A DNA stretch of 64,000 nt from assembly GCF_010907035.1 (NCBI RefSeq), contig NZ_QUMK01000017.1, positions 1-64,000 of the forward strand, written 5' to 3'. This document shows, piece after piece, positions 7,697 through 16,092 of the stretch. The notes beneath the pieces were generated by a model. The model made no database searches and was not told where the DNA came from. It was given only the letters and a program-made list of their open reading frames with translations. The stretch comes from Rhodopseudomonas sp. BR0M22 (GTDB taxonomy: Bacteria > Pseudomonadota > Alphaproteobacteria > Rhizobiales > Xanthobacteraceae). Position 1 is the first letter of the stretch. The number at the start of each line of letters is the position of its first letter. Position numbers and translations under genes: made by a program.

Positions 7697-7948
7697 TTAG
7701 TTACTGGCTTCGGCGCTCTGCGGCGAACGCCGCGCCGGCATCGACGCCGCGCCGGCTGATATGCAGGGAATCGGCCGCCACGAGCCGTCGGGAGCGCGCT
7801 CATACGAGGTGCATCCCGAGCTTGATGCGGTCTCGCTGGCATTGCGCTGGTCCTGCTGGCCTCGCGCCAGTGCGGGCGCGGCAGAAAGGCTCGACGCGAT
7901 CAGCGCGCCGGCAAACACAGCAGTCGTCCAAGATCTGGTCGTTCGCAT
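7697..7948 (-). CDS. Small secreted protein of unknown function
   Basis: An 83-residue protein with an evident Sec signal peptide: positively charged MRTTRSW, a hydrophobic core AVFAGALIASSL, and an AxA cleavage site (PALA) near residue 28. The mature part is short, polar and contains two cysteines (SGCTSYER and RPIPCIS) that could form a disulfide. I chose the ATG at 7948 over upstream in-frame codons because it places the signal peptide at the N-terminus. The family is unrecognised. It faces the preceding gene convergently across a hairpin. Confidence 0.6.
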   Translation of the reverse strand: MRTTRSWTTAVFAGALIASSLSAAPALARGQQDQRNASETASSSGCTSYERAPDGSWRPIPCISAGAASMPARRSPQSAEASN

Positions 7949-8098
7949 GTCCGGTCCTCCATTATCGGAAACGCGGACGGAGTCCTGACGCGCGAATGTG
8001 ACGATTTCTTGCAAATTGCGGCGACCGCCGCGATCTTGCCTTAATAATCCGGAAACGGCGCGCGCTGTTAGTACGCTCGCGCACGTTGGCGGAGCGGT

Positions 8099-8800
8099 TC
8101 AGCGCGACAGCACGATGCGGCCCGCCGTTGTGCGGTCCTGCCAATGGTGTCTGACCAGTTCCGGATCGACGTGATGTTCGACCGGCCAGCCGACGCACAG
8201 ATAGGCGATGAACTTCCAGTTCGGCGGCACGTCGAGATCGGCGGTGAGCGCCTGCGGATCGAGGATCGACACCCAGCCGACGCCGAGCCCGAGCGAGCGG
8301 GCGGCGAGCCAGAACGTTTCGATCATCGCCACGACGGAGTAATCGAGCGCTTCGGGCATGGTCTGGCGTCCGACGCCGAGGCCCTGCGCGGTGGTGCGAT
8401 CGCAGAACAGCGCGAACTGCCGCGGCGCCACGTCGATGCCTTCGAGCTTGAGCTTGGCGTACAGCGCCGCACGCTCGCCCTGATACGCGCTCGCCGCGAC
8501 TTCGTTGCAGCGCAGGAAGTTGGCCCGAATCTGCGCGCGCGTCTCGGCGCTGTCGATGCTGATCCAGCGCCACGGCTGGCTGTTGCCGACCGAGGGCGCG
8601 AGCTGCGCCAGATCGAGCAGTTGCTCGATCAGCTCCGGCTCGACCGGATCGGTCTTGAAGCGGCGGACGTCGCGGCGCCACGCGATCAGTTCGGCGAACT
8701 TGTCGCGGAACGCTTCGTCGAACACCGGTGGATTGGCATTGGCGGCGGCGATATCTGCCGGATCGGTCATCGCCACCAATTTGTTCAGCGTCGTGCTCAT
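8099..8800 (-). CDS. bluB: 5,6-dimethylbenzimidazole synthase BluB
   Basis: A 233-residue nitroreductase-fold flavoenzyme that fragments reduced FMN with oxygen to make 5,6-dimethylbenzimidazole, the lower ligand of B12. Visible signatures are AWRRDVRRFKTDPVEPEL, the QLAPSVGNSQPWRW segment, and the C-terminal LCVGWPVEHHVDPELV characteristic of BluB rather than other nitroreductases. It overlaps the stop of cobT by 4 bases (ATGA), so lower-ligand synthesis and activation are translationally coupled. The oxygen requirement fits an aerobic B12 pathway. Confidence 0.93.
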   Translation of the reverse strand: MSTTLNKLVAMTDPADIAAANANPPVFDEAFRDKFAELIAWRRDVRRFKTDPVEPELIEQLLDLAQLAPSVGNSQPWRWISIDSAETRAQIRANFLRCNEVAASAYQGERAALYAKLKLEGIDVAPRQFALFCDRTTAQGLGVGRQTMPEALDYSVVAMIETFWLAARSLGLGVGWVSILDPQALTADLDVPPNWKFIAYLCVGWPVEHHVDPELVRHHWQDRTTAGRIVLSR

Positions 8801-9852
8801 AGCTTGCCTGCCAATACGTCGGCGAGATCGGCGACATCGGTGAGCAGCCGGCCGGCGGAGCGCAGCAGCGGCACCGCGAGGATCGCGCCGGTGCCTTCGC
8901 CGAGCCGCAGCCGCAGATCCAGCAGCGGCGCGGCCTCCATCGCCTGCAGCGCAAGATCGTGGCCGCGTTCGGCGGAACGGTGGGCGAACACGCAATAGTC
9001 GCGCGCTTCCGGCGCCAGCCGCACGGCGACCAGCGCCGCGGCGGTGGCGATGAAGCCGTCGATGATCACCGGGCGGCGCTGCGCGGCGGTGCCGAGCACC
9101 GCGCCGGCCATCATGGCGATCTCCAGCCCGCCGAATTCGGCCAGCACCTCGAGCGGTGCGGTGGCGGCACTGCGTTGCGCTGCTTTCTCGATCGCCGCCT
9201 TCTTTCGGGCCATGCCGTCGGCATCCTGGCCGGCACCAATGCCGATGCTCTGGTCGAGCGGCGCCGGGCCGAGCCGATGCAGCAGCAGCGATGACGATGC
9301 TGTGTTGCCGATTCCCATCTCGCCGAGTGCGATCACATCCGCCCCCGCGGCGATCTCGGCGCGCGCCAGTTCGGCGCCGCGGTCGAGCGCCTGGCAGGCC
9401 TCGGCGAGGCTCATCGCCGGCTCGCGCGCCGCATTTGCTGTCCCCATCCGCACCTTGGCGTCGATCAGATCGGGGTGTTTCGGCAGCTCGGCGGCGACGC
9501 CGGCGTCGATCACCCGGACATCGACATGATTGGCTGCGGCGAACGCATTGGCGGTGGCCTTGCCGGCCAGATAGGTCATCACCATCGCGACCGTCACGGC
9601 CGATGGATATTGCGACACGCCTTCTGCGGTGAGGCCGTGATCGCCGGCGAACACCATCAGGACCGCATTGTCGAGTTGCGGCGGTTGCGGGTGCCGCATC
9701 ATGGCGAGTTCGATCGCGAGGTCCTCGATTCGCCCAAGCGAGCCGAGCGGCTTGGCCTTGCCGTCCACCCGCGCCCGTAAGGCTGCTTTCAGCGATGCGT
9801 CGACCGGTGTGATCGAGGGAGGCTGCCAGGTGACGAGGGTGTCGGTCGGCAT
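8797..9852 (-). CDS. cobT: Nicotinate-nucleotide:dimethylbenzimidazole phosphoribosyltransferase
   Basis: A 351-residue enzyme converting nicotinate mononucleotide and dimethylbenzimidazole to alpha-ribazole phosphate for the nucleotide loop of cobalamin. Family motifs are GKAKPLGSLGRIEDLA (residues 31-46), FAGDHGLTAEGVS (68-80), GEMGIGNTASS (177-187), and a C-terminal LGEGTGAILAVPLL holding the expected catalytic glutamate. It is called cobU in the Pseudomonas denitrificans scheme. It is first in a two-gene operon with bluB and divergent from the riboswitch-led cob operon. No riboswitch is seen on its own strand. Confidence 0.95.
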   Translation of the reverse strand: MPTDTLVTWQPPSITPVDASLKAALRARVDGKAKPLGSLGRIEDLAIELAMMRHPQPPQLDNAVLMVFAGDHGLTAEGVSQYPSAVTVAMVMTYLAGKATANAFAAANHVDVRVIDAGVAAELPKHPDLIDAKVRMGTANAAREPAMSLAEACQALDRGAELARAEIAAGADVIALGEMGIGNTASSSLLLHRLGPAPLDQSIGIGAGQDADGMARKKAAIEKAAQRSAATAPLEVLAEFGGLEIAMMAGAVLGTAAQRRPVIIDGFIATAAALVAVRLAPEARDYCVFAHRSAERGHDLALQAMEAAPLLDLRLRLGEGTGAILAVPLLRSAGRLLTDVADLADVLAGKL

Positions 9853-9954
9853 CGAACGATCCTTTGGTTTCGAAGGCGCGCAACTGACGTAATCGCGCTG
9901 GCCGGGTCAACACCACCTTCGCGTTGTTGACCCGCAACACGGTCGCAGATAGCG

Positions 9955-10130
9955 TGCACCGCGATGGTCCTTCCGTCAGGAAGGTGAAAAGGGAAGCCGG
10001 TGGGAGGCGCATTGCGTCTCGATCCCGGAGCTGCCCCCGCAACTGTAAGCGACGAGCCATCGCCGAGGCCACTGGGAATTCCCGGGAAGGCGGCGAATGG
10101 CAACGACTCGCGAGCCAGGAGACCTGCCAT
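9955..10130 (+). promoter_or_regulatory. Cobalamin riboswitch upstream of the cob operon
   Basis: The conserved blocks of an adenosylcobalamin riboswitch occur in order: AAAAGGGAAGCCGGTG near 9977-9992, the CCCCCGCAACTGTAAGC core near 10034-10050, GGCCACTGGGA... with GGGAAGGC, and the B12-box GAGCCAGGAGACCTGCC at 10112-10128. The first codon of the DUF1636 gene lies about 125 bases downstream, leaving room for an expression platform whose terminator or sequestrator I could not define. It should repress the synthesis arm when B12 is abundant. Confidence 0.93.
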
Positions 10131-10254
10131 CACGTATTGTGCTTTGAAGGCGTCGTCGGGGCGGGGTGCACCGGACGGAAGCAGTGCGGCAGACCAAAGG
10201 TCTATCCCGCGCGTTCCGACAAAGCTCGAAAGCTGACGCAACGATTCGAGCCCG

Positions 10255-10686
10255 ATGGATTCCGAACCAGCCGCCGACCTGAGCGCCGATCTGTCGCGCA
10301 GCCTGCCCGGCGTGCCGGTGATGGTCAGCGTCTGCACCACCTGCAAAACGACCAACGGTACTGTGGTCGGTGCGCCGATGCTGGAGGCGGTGCGTGCCGC
10401 GCTGGCGGGTTCCGCAGGCGTACAGGTTCGCGCGGTGCAGTGCCTGTCCGCGTGCAAGCGCGCCGCCACGGTCGCGGTGTCGAGCGAGGGCGGCTACACC
10501 TTCGTGTTCGGCGATCTCGACGGCGCCGGCGGCGCCGACGCGGTTGCGACATTCGTGGCCTCCTATCAGGACAGTGACTACGGCCTGGTGCCGTGGCGAC
10601 AGCGCCCGGAGGTGTTGCGCAAGGGCACGCTCTTCCGTCTGCCGCCGCCGCAATGGTCCCCGGACGATGGGCGGGCGCCGGCATGA
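10255..10686 (+). CDS. DUF1636 protein, probable thioredoxin-like Fe-S/metal protein of the B12 operon
   Basis: A 143-residue DUF1636 member and the first gene after the cobalamin riboswitch. Four cysteines are arranged as CTTC (near residue 26) and CLSAC (near residue 66), a layout like thioredoxin-fold [2Fe-2S] ferredoxins such as NuoE. That suggests a cluster or metal-binding protein. It overlaps cobP by 4 bases and precedes cobW, a presumed cobalt-handling GTPase. A role in cobalt delivery or in an electron-transfer step of corrin synthesis is inference. I saw no experimental function for the family that I can name. Confidence 0.8.
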   Translation: MDSEPAADLSADLSRSLPGVPVMVSVCTTCKTTNGTVVGAPMLEAVRAALAGSAGVQVRAVQCLSACKRAATVAVSSEGGYTFVFGDLDGAGGADAVATFVASYQDSDYGLVPWRQRPEVLRKGTLFRLPPPQWSPDDGRAPA

Positions 10687-11213
10687 GCGCGCTGATCTCA
10701 ACCCTCGTGCTCGGCGGCGCGCGCTCCGGCAAATCGGTGTTCGGCGAACGGCTGGTCACAGGCAGTGGTCTCGCCAAGATCTATCTCGCCACCGCGACTG
10801 CGAGCGACGACGAAATGTCCGACCGGATCGCGCATCACCGCGCCCGCCGCGGCGATGGCTGGACCACGATCGAGGAGCCGCTCGGGCTGGTCGATGCGCT
10901 GACCCAGCACGCTGGCCGTGGCCGCGCGGTGCTGGTCGATTGCCTGACGCTGTGGCTGTTCAACCTGATGGAAGCCGGCCGCGATCCCGAGGTCGAAGCC
11001 AAGCGGCTGGCGCGCTATCTCGGCGTCGCCGCGGGTCCGATCGTTCTCGTCTCCAATGAAGTCGGCCTCGGCCTGGTGCCGGAGACGCCACTCGGGCGCG
11101 CGTTCCGCGACGCCCAAGGCCGCCTCAATCAGACCGTTGCCGCCGCCGTGCCCAACGTCGCCTTCATCGCCGCCGGCCTGCCGCTGTGGCTGAAACGCCA
11201 AACAGGAGAGTAG
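10683..11213 (+). CDS. cobP: Adenosylcobinamide kinase / adenosylcobinamide-phosphate guanylyltransferase
   Basis: A 176-residue bifunctional enzyme (CobU in Salmonella) that phosphorylates adenosylcobinamide and transfers GMP to give AdoCbi-GDP. The P-loop GGARSGKS is at about residues 10-17. Other family motifs are YLATATASDDEM, LVDCLTLWLFNLM and VSNEVGLGLVPETPLGRAFRD, the latter very typical. Start and stop are set by a 4-base overlap with the DUF1636 gene and a 3-base gap to cobW, indicating one operon. Confidence 0.95.
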   Translation: MSALISTLVLGGARSGKSVFGERLVTGSGLAKIYLATATASDDEMSDRIAHHRARRGDGWTTIEEPLGLVDALTQHAGRGRAVLVDCLTLWLFNLMEAGRDPEVEAKRLARYLGVAAGPIVLVSNEVGLGLVPETPLGRAFRDAQGRLNQTVAAAVPNVAFIAAGLPLWLKRQTGE

Positions 11214-11216
11214 TTC

Positions 11217-12221
11217 ATGACCGCACGCGTTCCCGTCACGGTGCTCACCGGCTTTCTCGGCGCCGGCAAGACGACGCTGCTACGCGCGCTGCTCAATCAG
11301 TCGAGCGGCCGCCGTATCGCGGTGATCGTCAACGAATTCGGCGATGCCGGTTTCGACGGCGCGCTGGTCGAGGATTGCGGCGCGTCGGTGTGCGCGCCGG
11401 GCGACATCGTCGAACTCACCAACGGCTGTATCTGTTGCACCGTCGCCGACGACTTCATCCCGACGATGGAGAAGCTGTTGAATCGCGACACGCCGCTCGA
11501 CGCGATCGTGATCGAGACCTCCGGGTTGGCGTTGCCGCAGCCGCTGCTGAAGGCGTTCGCCTGGCCGGCGGTGAAGACCCGCGCCACCGCCGACGGCGTC
11601 GTCACCGTGGTGGATGCGCTGGCGCTGAGTGAAGGCCGGGTGCCGCTCGACGACGATGCGGTGAAGGCGCAGCGCGACGCCACGCATGACGATCCGATCG
11701 AGGAAGTGTTCGAGGACCAGCTCGCCTGCGCCGACTTGGTGGTGCTGTCGAAGAGCGATCTGGTCGCGCCCGACCAGCTCGCCGCGCTCGAAACCAAGCT
11801 GGCGAGCCGGATACGGCCGAACGTCCGCATCGTGCGCTCGCACGGCACATTGGCGCCCTCGGTGCTGATCGGGCTCGATGCCGAGGCCGAGAACGATCTC
11901 GCGTCCCGCGCCGGCCATCACGCCGAAGGCGAGGAGCACGATCACGATGATTTCGATTCGCTGGTGATCACTCCGCAGCCGGCGGAGACGCTCGATGCGA
12001 TGAAGGCGCGCGTCGGCGATGCGCTGGGGCTCGAGGGCGTGCTGCGCGTCAAGGGCCACGCCCGTGTCGCCGGCAAGCCGGCGCCGGTGGTGGTGCAGGC
12101 GGTCGGCTCGCGCATCGATCTGGCGTTCGCCCGTCCCGACGCCGAGCGCCCCGATCATCTGGTGGTGATCGGCCTCAAGGGCTTCGACGCCGACGCCGCC
12201 CGGCGCGCACTCGCGGGGTAA
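11217..12221 (+). CDS. cobW: CobW, G3E-family GTPase for cobalt insertion
   Basis: A 334-residue metallochaperone GTPase of the COG0523 group. The P-loop GFLGAGKTT is at residues 12-20. The metal-binding CICC motif is at 71-74 within ELTNGCICCTV. A histidine/acid-rich segment (HHAEGEEHDHDDFD) near residues 232-245 probably binds metal. The C-terminal CobW_C domain contains GVLRVKGHARV. CobW is thought to supply Co2+ to the CobNST chelatase, and cobN follows directly. The 133 bases to cobN are filled by a palindromic repeat, so cotranscription is likely but unproven. Confidence 0.93.
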   Translation: MTARVPVTVLTGFLGAGKTTLLRALLNQSSGRRIAVIVNEFGDAGFDGALVEDCGASVCAPGDIVELTNGCICCTVADDFIPTMEKLLNRDTPLDAIVIETSGLALPQPLLKAFAWPAVKTRATADGVVTVVDALALSEGRVPLDDDAVKAQRDATHDDPIEEVFEDQLACADLVVLSKSDLVAPDQLAALETKLASRIRPNVRIVRSHGTLAPSVLIGLDAEAENDLASRAGHHAEGEEHDHDDFDSLVITPQPAETLDAMKARVGDALGLEGVLRVKGHARVAGKPAPVVVQAVGSRIDLAFARPDAERPDHLVVIGLKGFDADAARRALAG

Positions 12222-12238
12222 TTCATATGCCTCTCCCC

Positions 12239-12320
12239 GTCATTGCGAGGAGCGAAGCGACGAAGCAATCCAGGGGCATCGGCCCCGAGTCTGGATTGCT
12301 TCGCTTCGCTCGCAATGACG
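12239..12320. repeat. Palindromic repeat, CATTGCGAG family, copy 1
   Basis: An imperfect palindrome whose arms start CGTCATTGCGAG and end in GAAGCAATCCAG, with a short GC-rich loop between. The left arm has two 3-base insertions relative to the right. A second copy with the same arms is at 62849-62930, between cysT and the sulfate-binding gene. It fills the cobW-cobN gap and may form a stable RNA hairpin. Confidence 0.85.
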
Positions 12321-12354
12321 TAGAGAGGGTGGTCGCACAGCAACGGTGCTCCAG

Positions 12355-15300
12355 ATGCACCTGAAGCTCGATACCAGCGTCAGCATCGACGACGGTGATG
12401 TCGCGCGCGATCTTGGTCAGGCGACGGCCGACATTGTGGTGCTGTCGGCGGCCGATAGCGATCTCGCAGCGTTCGGCGCGGCGCGGGCCGGGATGCCGGA
12501 CGACTATCCGACCCTCCAGCTCACCAACTTTCTCGCGCTCGGCCATCCGGCCTCGGTCGATCTGTATGTCGAACGCACGCTGTCAAAAGCCAAGCTGGTG
12601 ATACTGCGGATGCTCGGCGGTGAGGCCTATTGGCCGCACGGCATCGACAGTCTGCGGCGCGATGCGCTGGCGCGTGGCGCGCAGTTCGTGTGCATTCCGG
12701 GCGAAATGGAGTGGAACGCGGAGCTTGCCGCGCGTGGCACGGCCGATCTCGACGATGCTCGTGCGCTGTGGCGCTACTGCAGCGAGGGCGGTGCCGACAA
12801 CATCAGCCTGGCGCTGCGCTACGCCGCCTGGATGATCCTGCGCGACGACTGCCCGCCGCCGCCGCGGCCGATGCCGGCCGCAGGGTTCTGGCCGGCAGAG
12901 CCCCTGCCATCGCAGCGCCCCCGCGCGCTGGTAATCTTCTATCGGGCGCTGGCGGCGAGCGGCGATACCGCGGCGATCGCGGCGCTGCGTGACGCCCTGG
13001 CCGCGCGTGATTTCGATCCAACCTGCATCTTCGTGACCAGCTTGAAGGATTCGCGCTCGATCGCGTTCCTGCGCAGCGTGCTTGCCGCGACGCCGCCGGA
13101 CGTCATCATCAACGCCACCGCGTTTGCGACCGCCACTGCCACGGACGACTCCGGCGTGCTGGCGTCGGCGGATTGCCCGATCCTGCAGGTGGCGCAGGCG
13201 GGGGTGACGCGCGAGCATTGGGAGCAATCCGGCCGGGGTCTCAATCCGCGGGACCTCGCCATGCATGTCGTGCTGCCGGAGGTCGACGGCCGTGTCTTCG
13301 CCGGAGCCGTGGCCTTCAAGCAGCGCGGCGGCGATGCCGAATTCGCTCCGACCGTGTATCAGCCGCTGCAGGACCGGATCGACGCAGTGGCGGATCTGGC
13401 GCAGGCCTGGGTGCGGCTGCGGCATCAGCCGCGCGACCAACGCCGCGTCGCCATCGTGCTCGCCAACTATCCGAATCGCGACGGCCGGCTCGGCAACGGC
13501 GTCGGCCTCGACACCCCACAATCGCTGCACGACCTGCTGTTCACGCTGCGGACGGAAGGCTATCTCACCCGCGAGCTGCCGGCCGACACGGCGGTGCTGA
13601 TGGAGCAGCTGCAGTGCGGCCCGACCAACGAACTGAAGGGCCGCGCTGATCGGGACGGCGGCGTGAACTGGCCGGTGGCGAACTACGCGGCGGCGTTCGC
13701 GGAGTTGCCGCAGGCGGTGCGCGATGCGGTGACCGCGCGGTGGGGCGCGCCCGAGCAGGATCCGCATGTGGCCGATGGGGCCTTCCGGCTCGGCCTGCAT
13801 CGCTTCGGCAACATCCTGGTCGGGGTGCAGCCGGCCCGTGGCTATGCGATCGATCCGAAGTCCAGCTTCCACGATCCCGAGCTGCCGCCGCCGCATCACT
13901 ATGTGGCGTTCTATCTGTGGGTGCGGCAGGTGTTCGGCGCCGAAGCGGTGATCCACCTCGGCAAGCACGGCAATCTCGAATGGCTGCCGGGCAAGAGCGC
14001 CGGGCTGTCGCGCGACTGTTTCCCGACTGCGCTGCTCGGGCCGCTGCCGCATCTCTACCCGTTCATCGTCAACGATCCCGGCGAGGGCATCCAGGCCAAG
14101 CGGCGAAGCGCGGCGGTGATCGTCGACCATCTGACGCCGCCGATGACACGCGCCGAGCTGCACGACGAGATGGCGCGGCTGGAAGCGCTGGTCGACGAAT
14201 ATGCGATGGCGGCCGATCTCGATCCGACGCGTGCGGACGCGATCGCCGAGGACATCATCTCGTTGGCACGGGCGACGCGGCTCGACGAAGACGTCGCGAT
14301 CGATCGCGACACCGCGACGCTCGATGCGCTGCGCGCGATCGATGCGCATCTGTGCGATCTGAAGGAAATGCAGATCCGCGACGGTCTGCACGTGTTCGGC
14401 CGCACGCCGCTCGCCGCCCAGCGCGACGAGCTGCTGGTGTCGATCGCGCGGCTGCCGCGCTCCGAGCTAAAGCTGCAGGATACGTCGCTGCATCGCGCGC
14501 TGGCACGCGACCTCGGACTCACCAACCCCGACGGGACCGAGTTCGATCCGCTGACCCGCGATCTGGCTGTGCCCTATGCCGGACCGCGCCCAACAGTCCT
14601 CGCCGAGCTGAGCGATCGGCCATGGCGGACCCATGGTGACACCGTCGAGCGCGTCGAAGCGTTGGCCTTGCGGTTGGTGTCGGCTCTTCATCAAGCTTCA
14701 CCCTCTCCTGCGGGCGATGAGGAGAGACTGCCTCACACTCAGCCCGTGCTCGACTGGATCGCCACATCGCTGCGTCCAGCGATCGAGGCGTCCGGCGATG
14801 CCGAGCGCGACGCGCTGCTGCGCGGGCTCGACGGGCGGTTCATTCGGCCGGGGCCCTCCGGCGCGCCGACCCGCGGCCGGCCCGATGTGCTGCCGACGGG
14901 GCGTAATTTCTTCGCGGTCGATGTCCGCGCGGTGCCGACGCCGTCGGCGTGGCGGATCGGGCAGCTCGCCGCCGAGCGCCTGATCGAATCCTATTGGCAG
15001 GAGGCCGGCGAATGGCCGCGCTCGATTGCGCTTTCGGCGTGGGGCACCGCCAATATGCGCACCGGCGGCGATGATGTCGCGCAGGCGTTGGCGCTGATCG
15101 GTGCGCGGCCGACCTGGGAAGACGCCACCGGCCGCGTCACCGGTTTTGCGATCGTGCCGCTGTCGGAGCTGCGGCGGCCGCGCGTCGATGTCACCTTCCG
15201 CGTCTCCGGACTGTTTCGTGATGCCTTCCCGGTGCAGATGGACCTGATTGCCAGCGCAATTGCAGCGGTCGCGGCGCTCGATGAGCCTGATGACGCCAAT

Positions 15301-16092
15301 CCGATCGCCGCCCAGGTCCGCGTCCGCAGCGAACAATTAGTTCGAACGGGTGTCGATCCCGAGCTGGCGAAGAAGCAAGCCGGCGCGCGGGTGTTCGGCG
15401 CGCGGCCGGGCACGTACGGCGCCGGGCTGCAGGCGATGATCGACGACGGCGGCTGGAATAATCGCGATGATCTCGCGGGCGCTTATCTTGCCTGGGGCGG
15501 CTATGCCTATGGGGCGGGGCAGGACGGTGCCGAGGCCGCCGATGCGTTCGCGGCACGGCTGAAGGCGGTCGATCTGGTGGCGCAGGCGCAGGACAATCGC
15601 GAGCACGACATTCTCGATTCCGACGATTACTACCAGTTCATCGGCGGTCTCGCCGCAACGGTCGAAAGTCTGCGCGGGCAGGCGCCGCGGATCGCCCATG
15701 TCGACACGTCGCGGCCCGAAGCGCCGCTGCCGCGGACGCTTGCGCATGAGATTTCTCGCGTGGTGCGGGGCCGCGCCGCCAACCCGAAGTGGATTCAGGG
15801 CGTGATGCGCCACGGCTACAAGGGCGCCTCCGAGATCGCCGCCACCGTGGACTATCTGTTCGGCTTTGCGGCTTCGACCGACGCCGTCGGTAACCGTCAT
15901 TTCGATTTGCTGTTCGCCGCTTATCTCGAAGACGATGCCGTGCGCCAGTTTCTGCAGGACGCCAATCCGGCGGCGCTGCGCGACATCGTGGCGCGGTTCG
16001 ACGAGGCGATCCGGCGCGGGCTGTGGATGCCGCGCTCAAACCGCGCCGCCGATCTGCTCGCCGAATTTCTCACTCCGAAGGAAGCTGCATGA
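12355..16092 (+). CDS. cobN: Cobaltochelatase subunit CobN
   Basis: A 1245-residue large subunit of the ATP-dependent aerobic cobaltochelatase, which inserts Co2+ into hydrogenobyrinic a,c-diamide with CobS and CobT (not in this window). Recognisable segments are GRADRDGGVNWPVANY, VFGAEAVIHLGKHGNLEWLPGK with the conserved HxGKHGxxEWLPGK motif, and RVFGARPGTYGAGLQ near the C-terminus. I chose the ATG at 12355 (MHLKLDT) because homologues start this way; an in-frame GTG lies 9 bases upstream. An Asp/Glu/Pro/Ser-rich stretch near residue 780 appears to come from an inserted palindrome. The stop overlaps cobO by 4 bases. Confidence 0.95.
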   Translation: MHLKLDTSVSIDDGDVARDLGQATADIVVLSAADSDLAAFGAARAGMPDDYPTLQLTNFLALGHPASVDLYVERTLSKAKLVILRMLGGEAYWPHGIDSLRRDALARGAQFVCIPGEMEWNAELAARGTADLDDARALWRYCSEGGADNISLALRYAAWMILRDDCPPPPRPMPAAGFWPAEPLPSQRPRALVIFYRALAASGDTAAIAALRDALAARDFDPTCIFVTSLKDSRSIAFLRSVLAATPPDVIINATAFATATATDDSGVLASADCPILQVAQAGVTREHWEQSGRGLNPRDLAMHVVLPEVDGRVFAGAVAFKQRGGDAEFAPTVYQPLQDRIDAVADLAQAWVRLRHQPRDQRRVAIVLANYPNRDGRLGNGVGLDTPQSLHDLLFTLRTEGYLTRELPADTAVLMEQLQCGPTNELKGRADRDGGVNWPVANYAAAFAELPQAVRDAVTARWGAPEQDPHVADGAFRLGLHRFGNILVGVQPARGYAIDPKSSFHDPELPPPHHYVAFYLWVRQVFGAEAVIHLGKHGNLEWLPGKSAGLSRDCFPTALLGPLPHLYPFIVNDPGEGIQAKRRSAAVIVDHLTPPMTRAELHDEMARLEALVDEYAMAADLDPTRADAIAEDIISLARATRLDEDVAIDRDTATLDALRAIDAHLCDLKEMQIRDGLHVFGRTPLAAQRDELLVSIARLPRSELKLQDTSLHRALARDLGLTNPDGTEFDPLTRDLAVPYAGPRPTVLAELSDRPWRTHGDTVERVEALALRLVSALHQASPSPAGDEERLPHTQPVLDWIATSLRPAIEASGDAERDALLRGLDGRFIRPGPSGAPTRGRPDVLPTGRNFFAVDVRAVPTPSAWRIGQLAAERLIESYWQEAGEWPRSIALSAWGTANMRTGGDDVAQALALIGARPTWEDATGRVTGFAIVPLSELRRPRVDVTFRVSGLFRDAFPVQMDLIASAIAAVAALDEPDDANPIAAQVRVRSEQLVRTGVDPELAKKQAGARVFGARPGTYGAGLQAMIDDGGWNNRDDLAGAYLAWGGYAYGAGQDGAEAADAFAARLKAVDLVAQAQDNREHDILDSDDYYQFIGGLAATVESLRGQAPRIAHVDTSRPEAPLPRTLAHEISRVVRGRAANPKWIQGVMRHGYKGASEIAATVDYLFGFAASTDAVGNRHFDLLFAAYLEDDAVRQFLQDANPAALRDIVARFDEAIRRGLWMPRSNRAADLLAEFLTPKEAA
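14703..14726 (+). repeat. CCCTCTCC-type hairpin inside the cobN reading frame
   Basis: CTCTCCT and AGGAGAG form a 7-bp stem around a 10-base loop, embedded in an in-frame stretch coding ASPSPAGDEERLPHTQP that looks unlike the surrounding protein. The stem resembles the intergenic hairpin at 62993-63018. Origin by in-frame insertion of a palindromic element is an inference. Confidence 0.45.

Noticed and set aside
8801-10072. A continuous frame extending upstream of bluB through cobT and the riboswitch region
   Set aside because: Only the part after 8800 looks like BluB. The upstream part is a shadow of cobT and has low-complexity sequence.
12583-14391. Long open frame antisense to cobN, and similar long antisense frames opposite fdsBA, the OFA gene, catalase and ugp genes
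   Set aside because: They mirror the third-position GC bias of the real genes, have Arg/Ala/Gly-rich compositions and show no recognisable domain.
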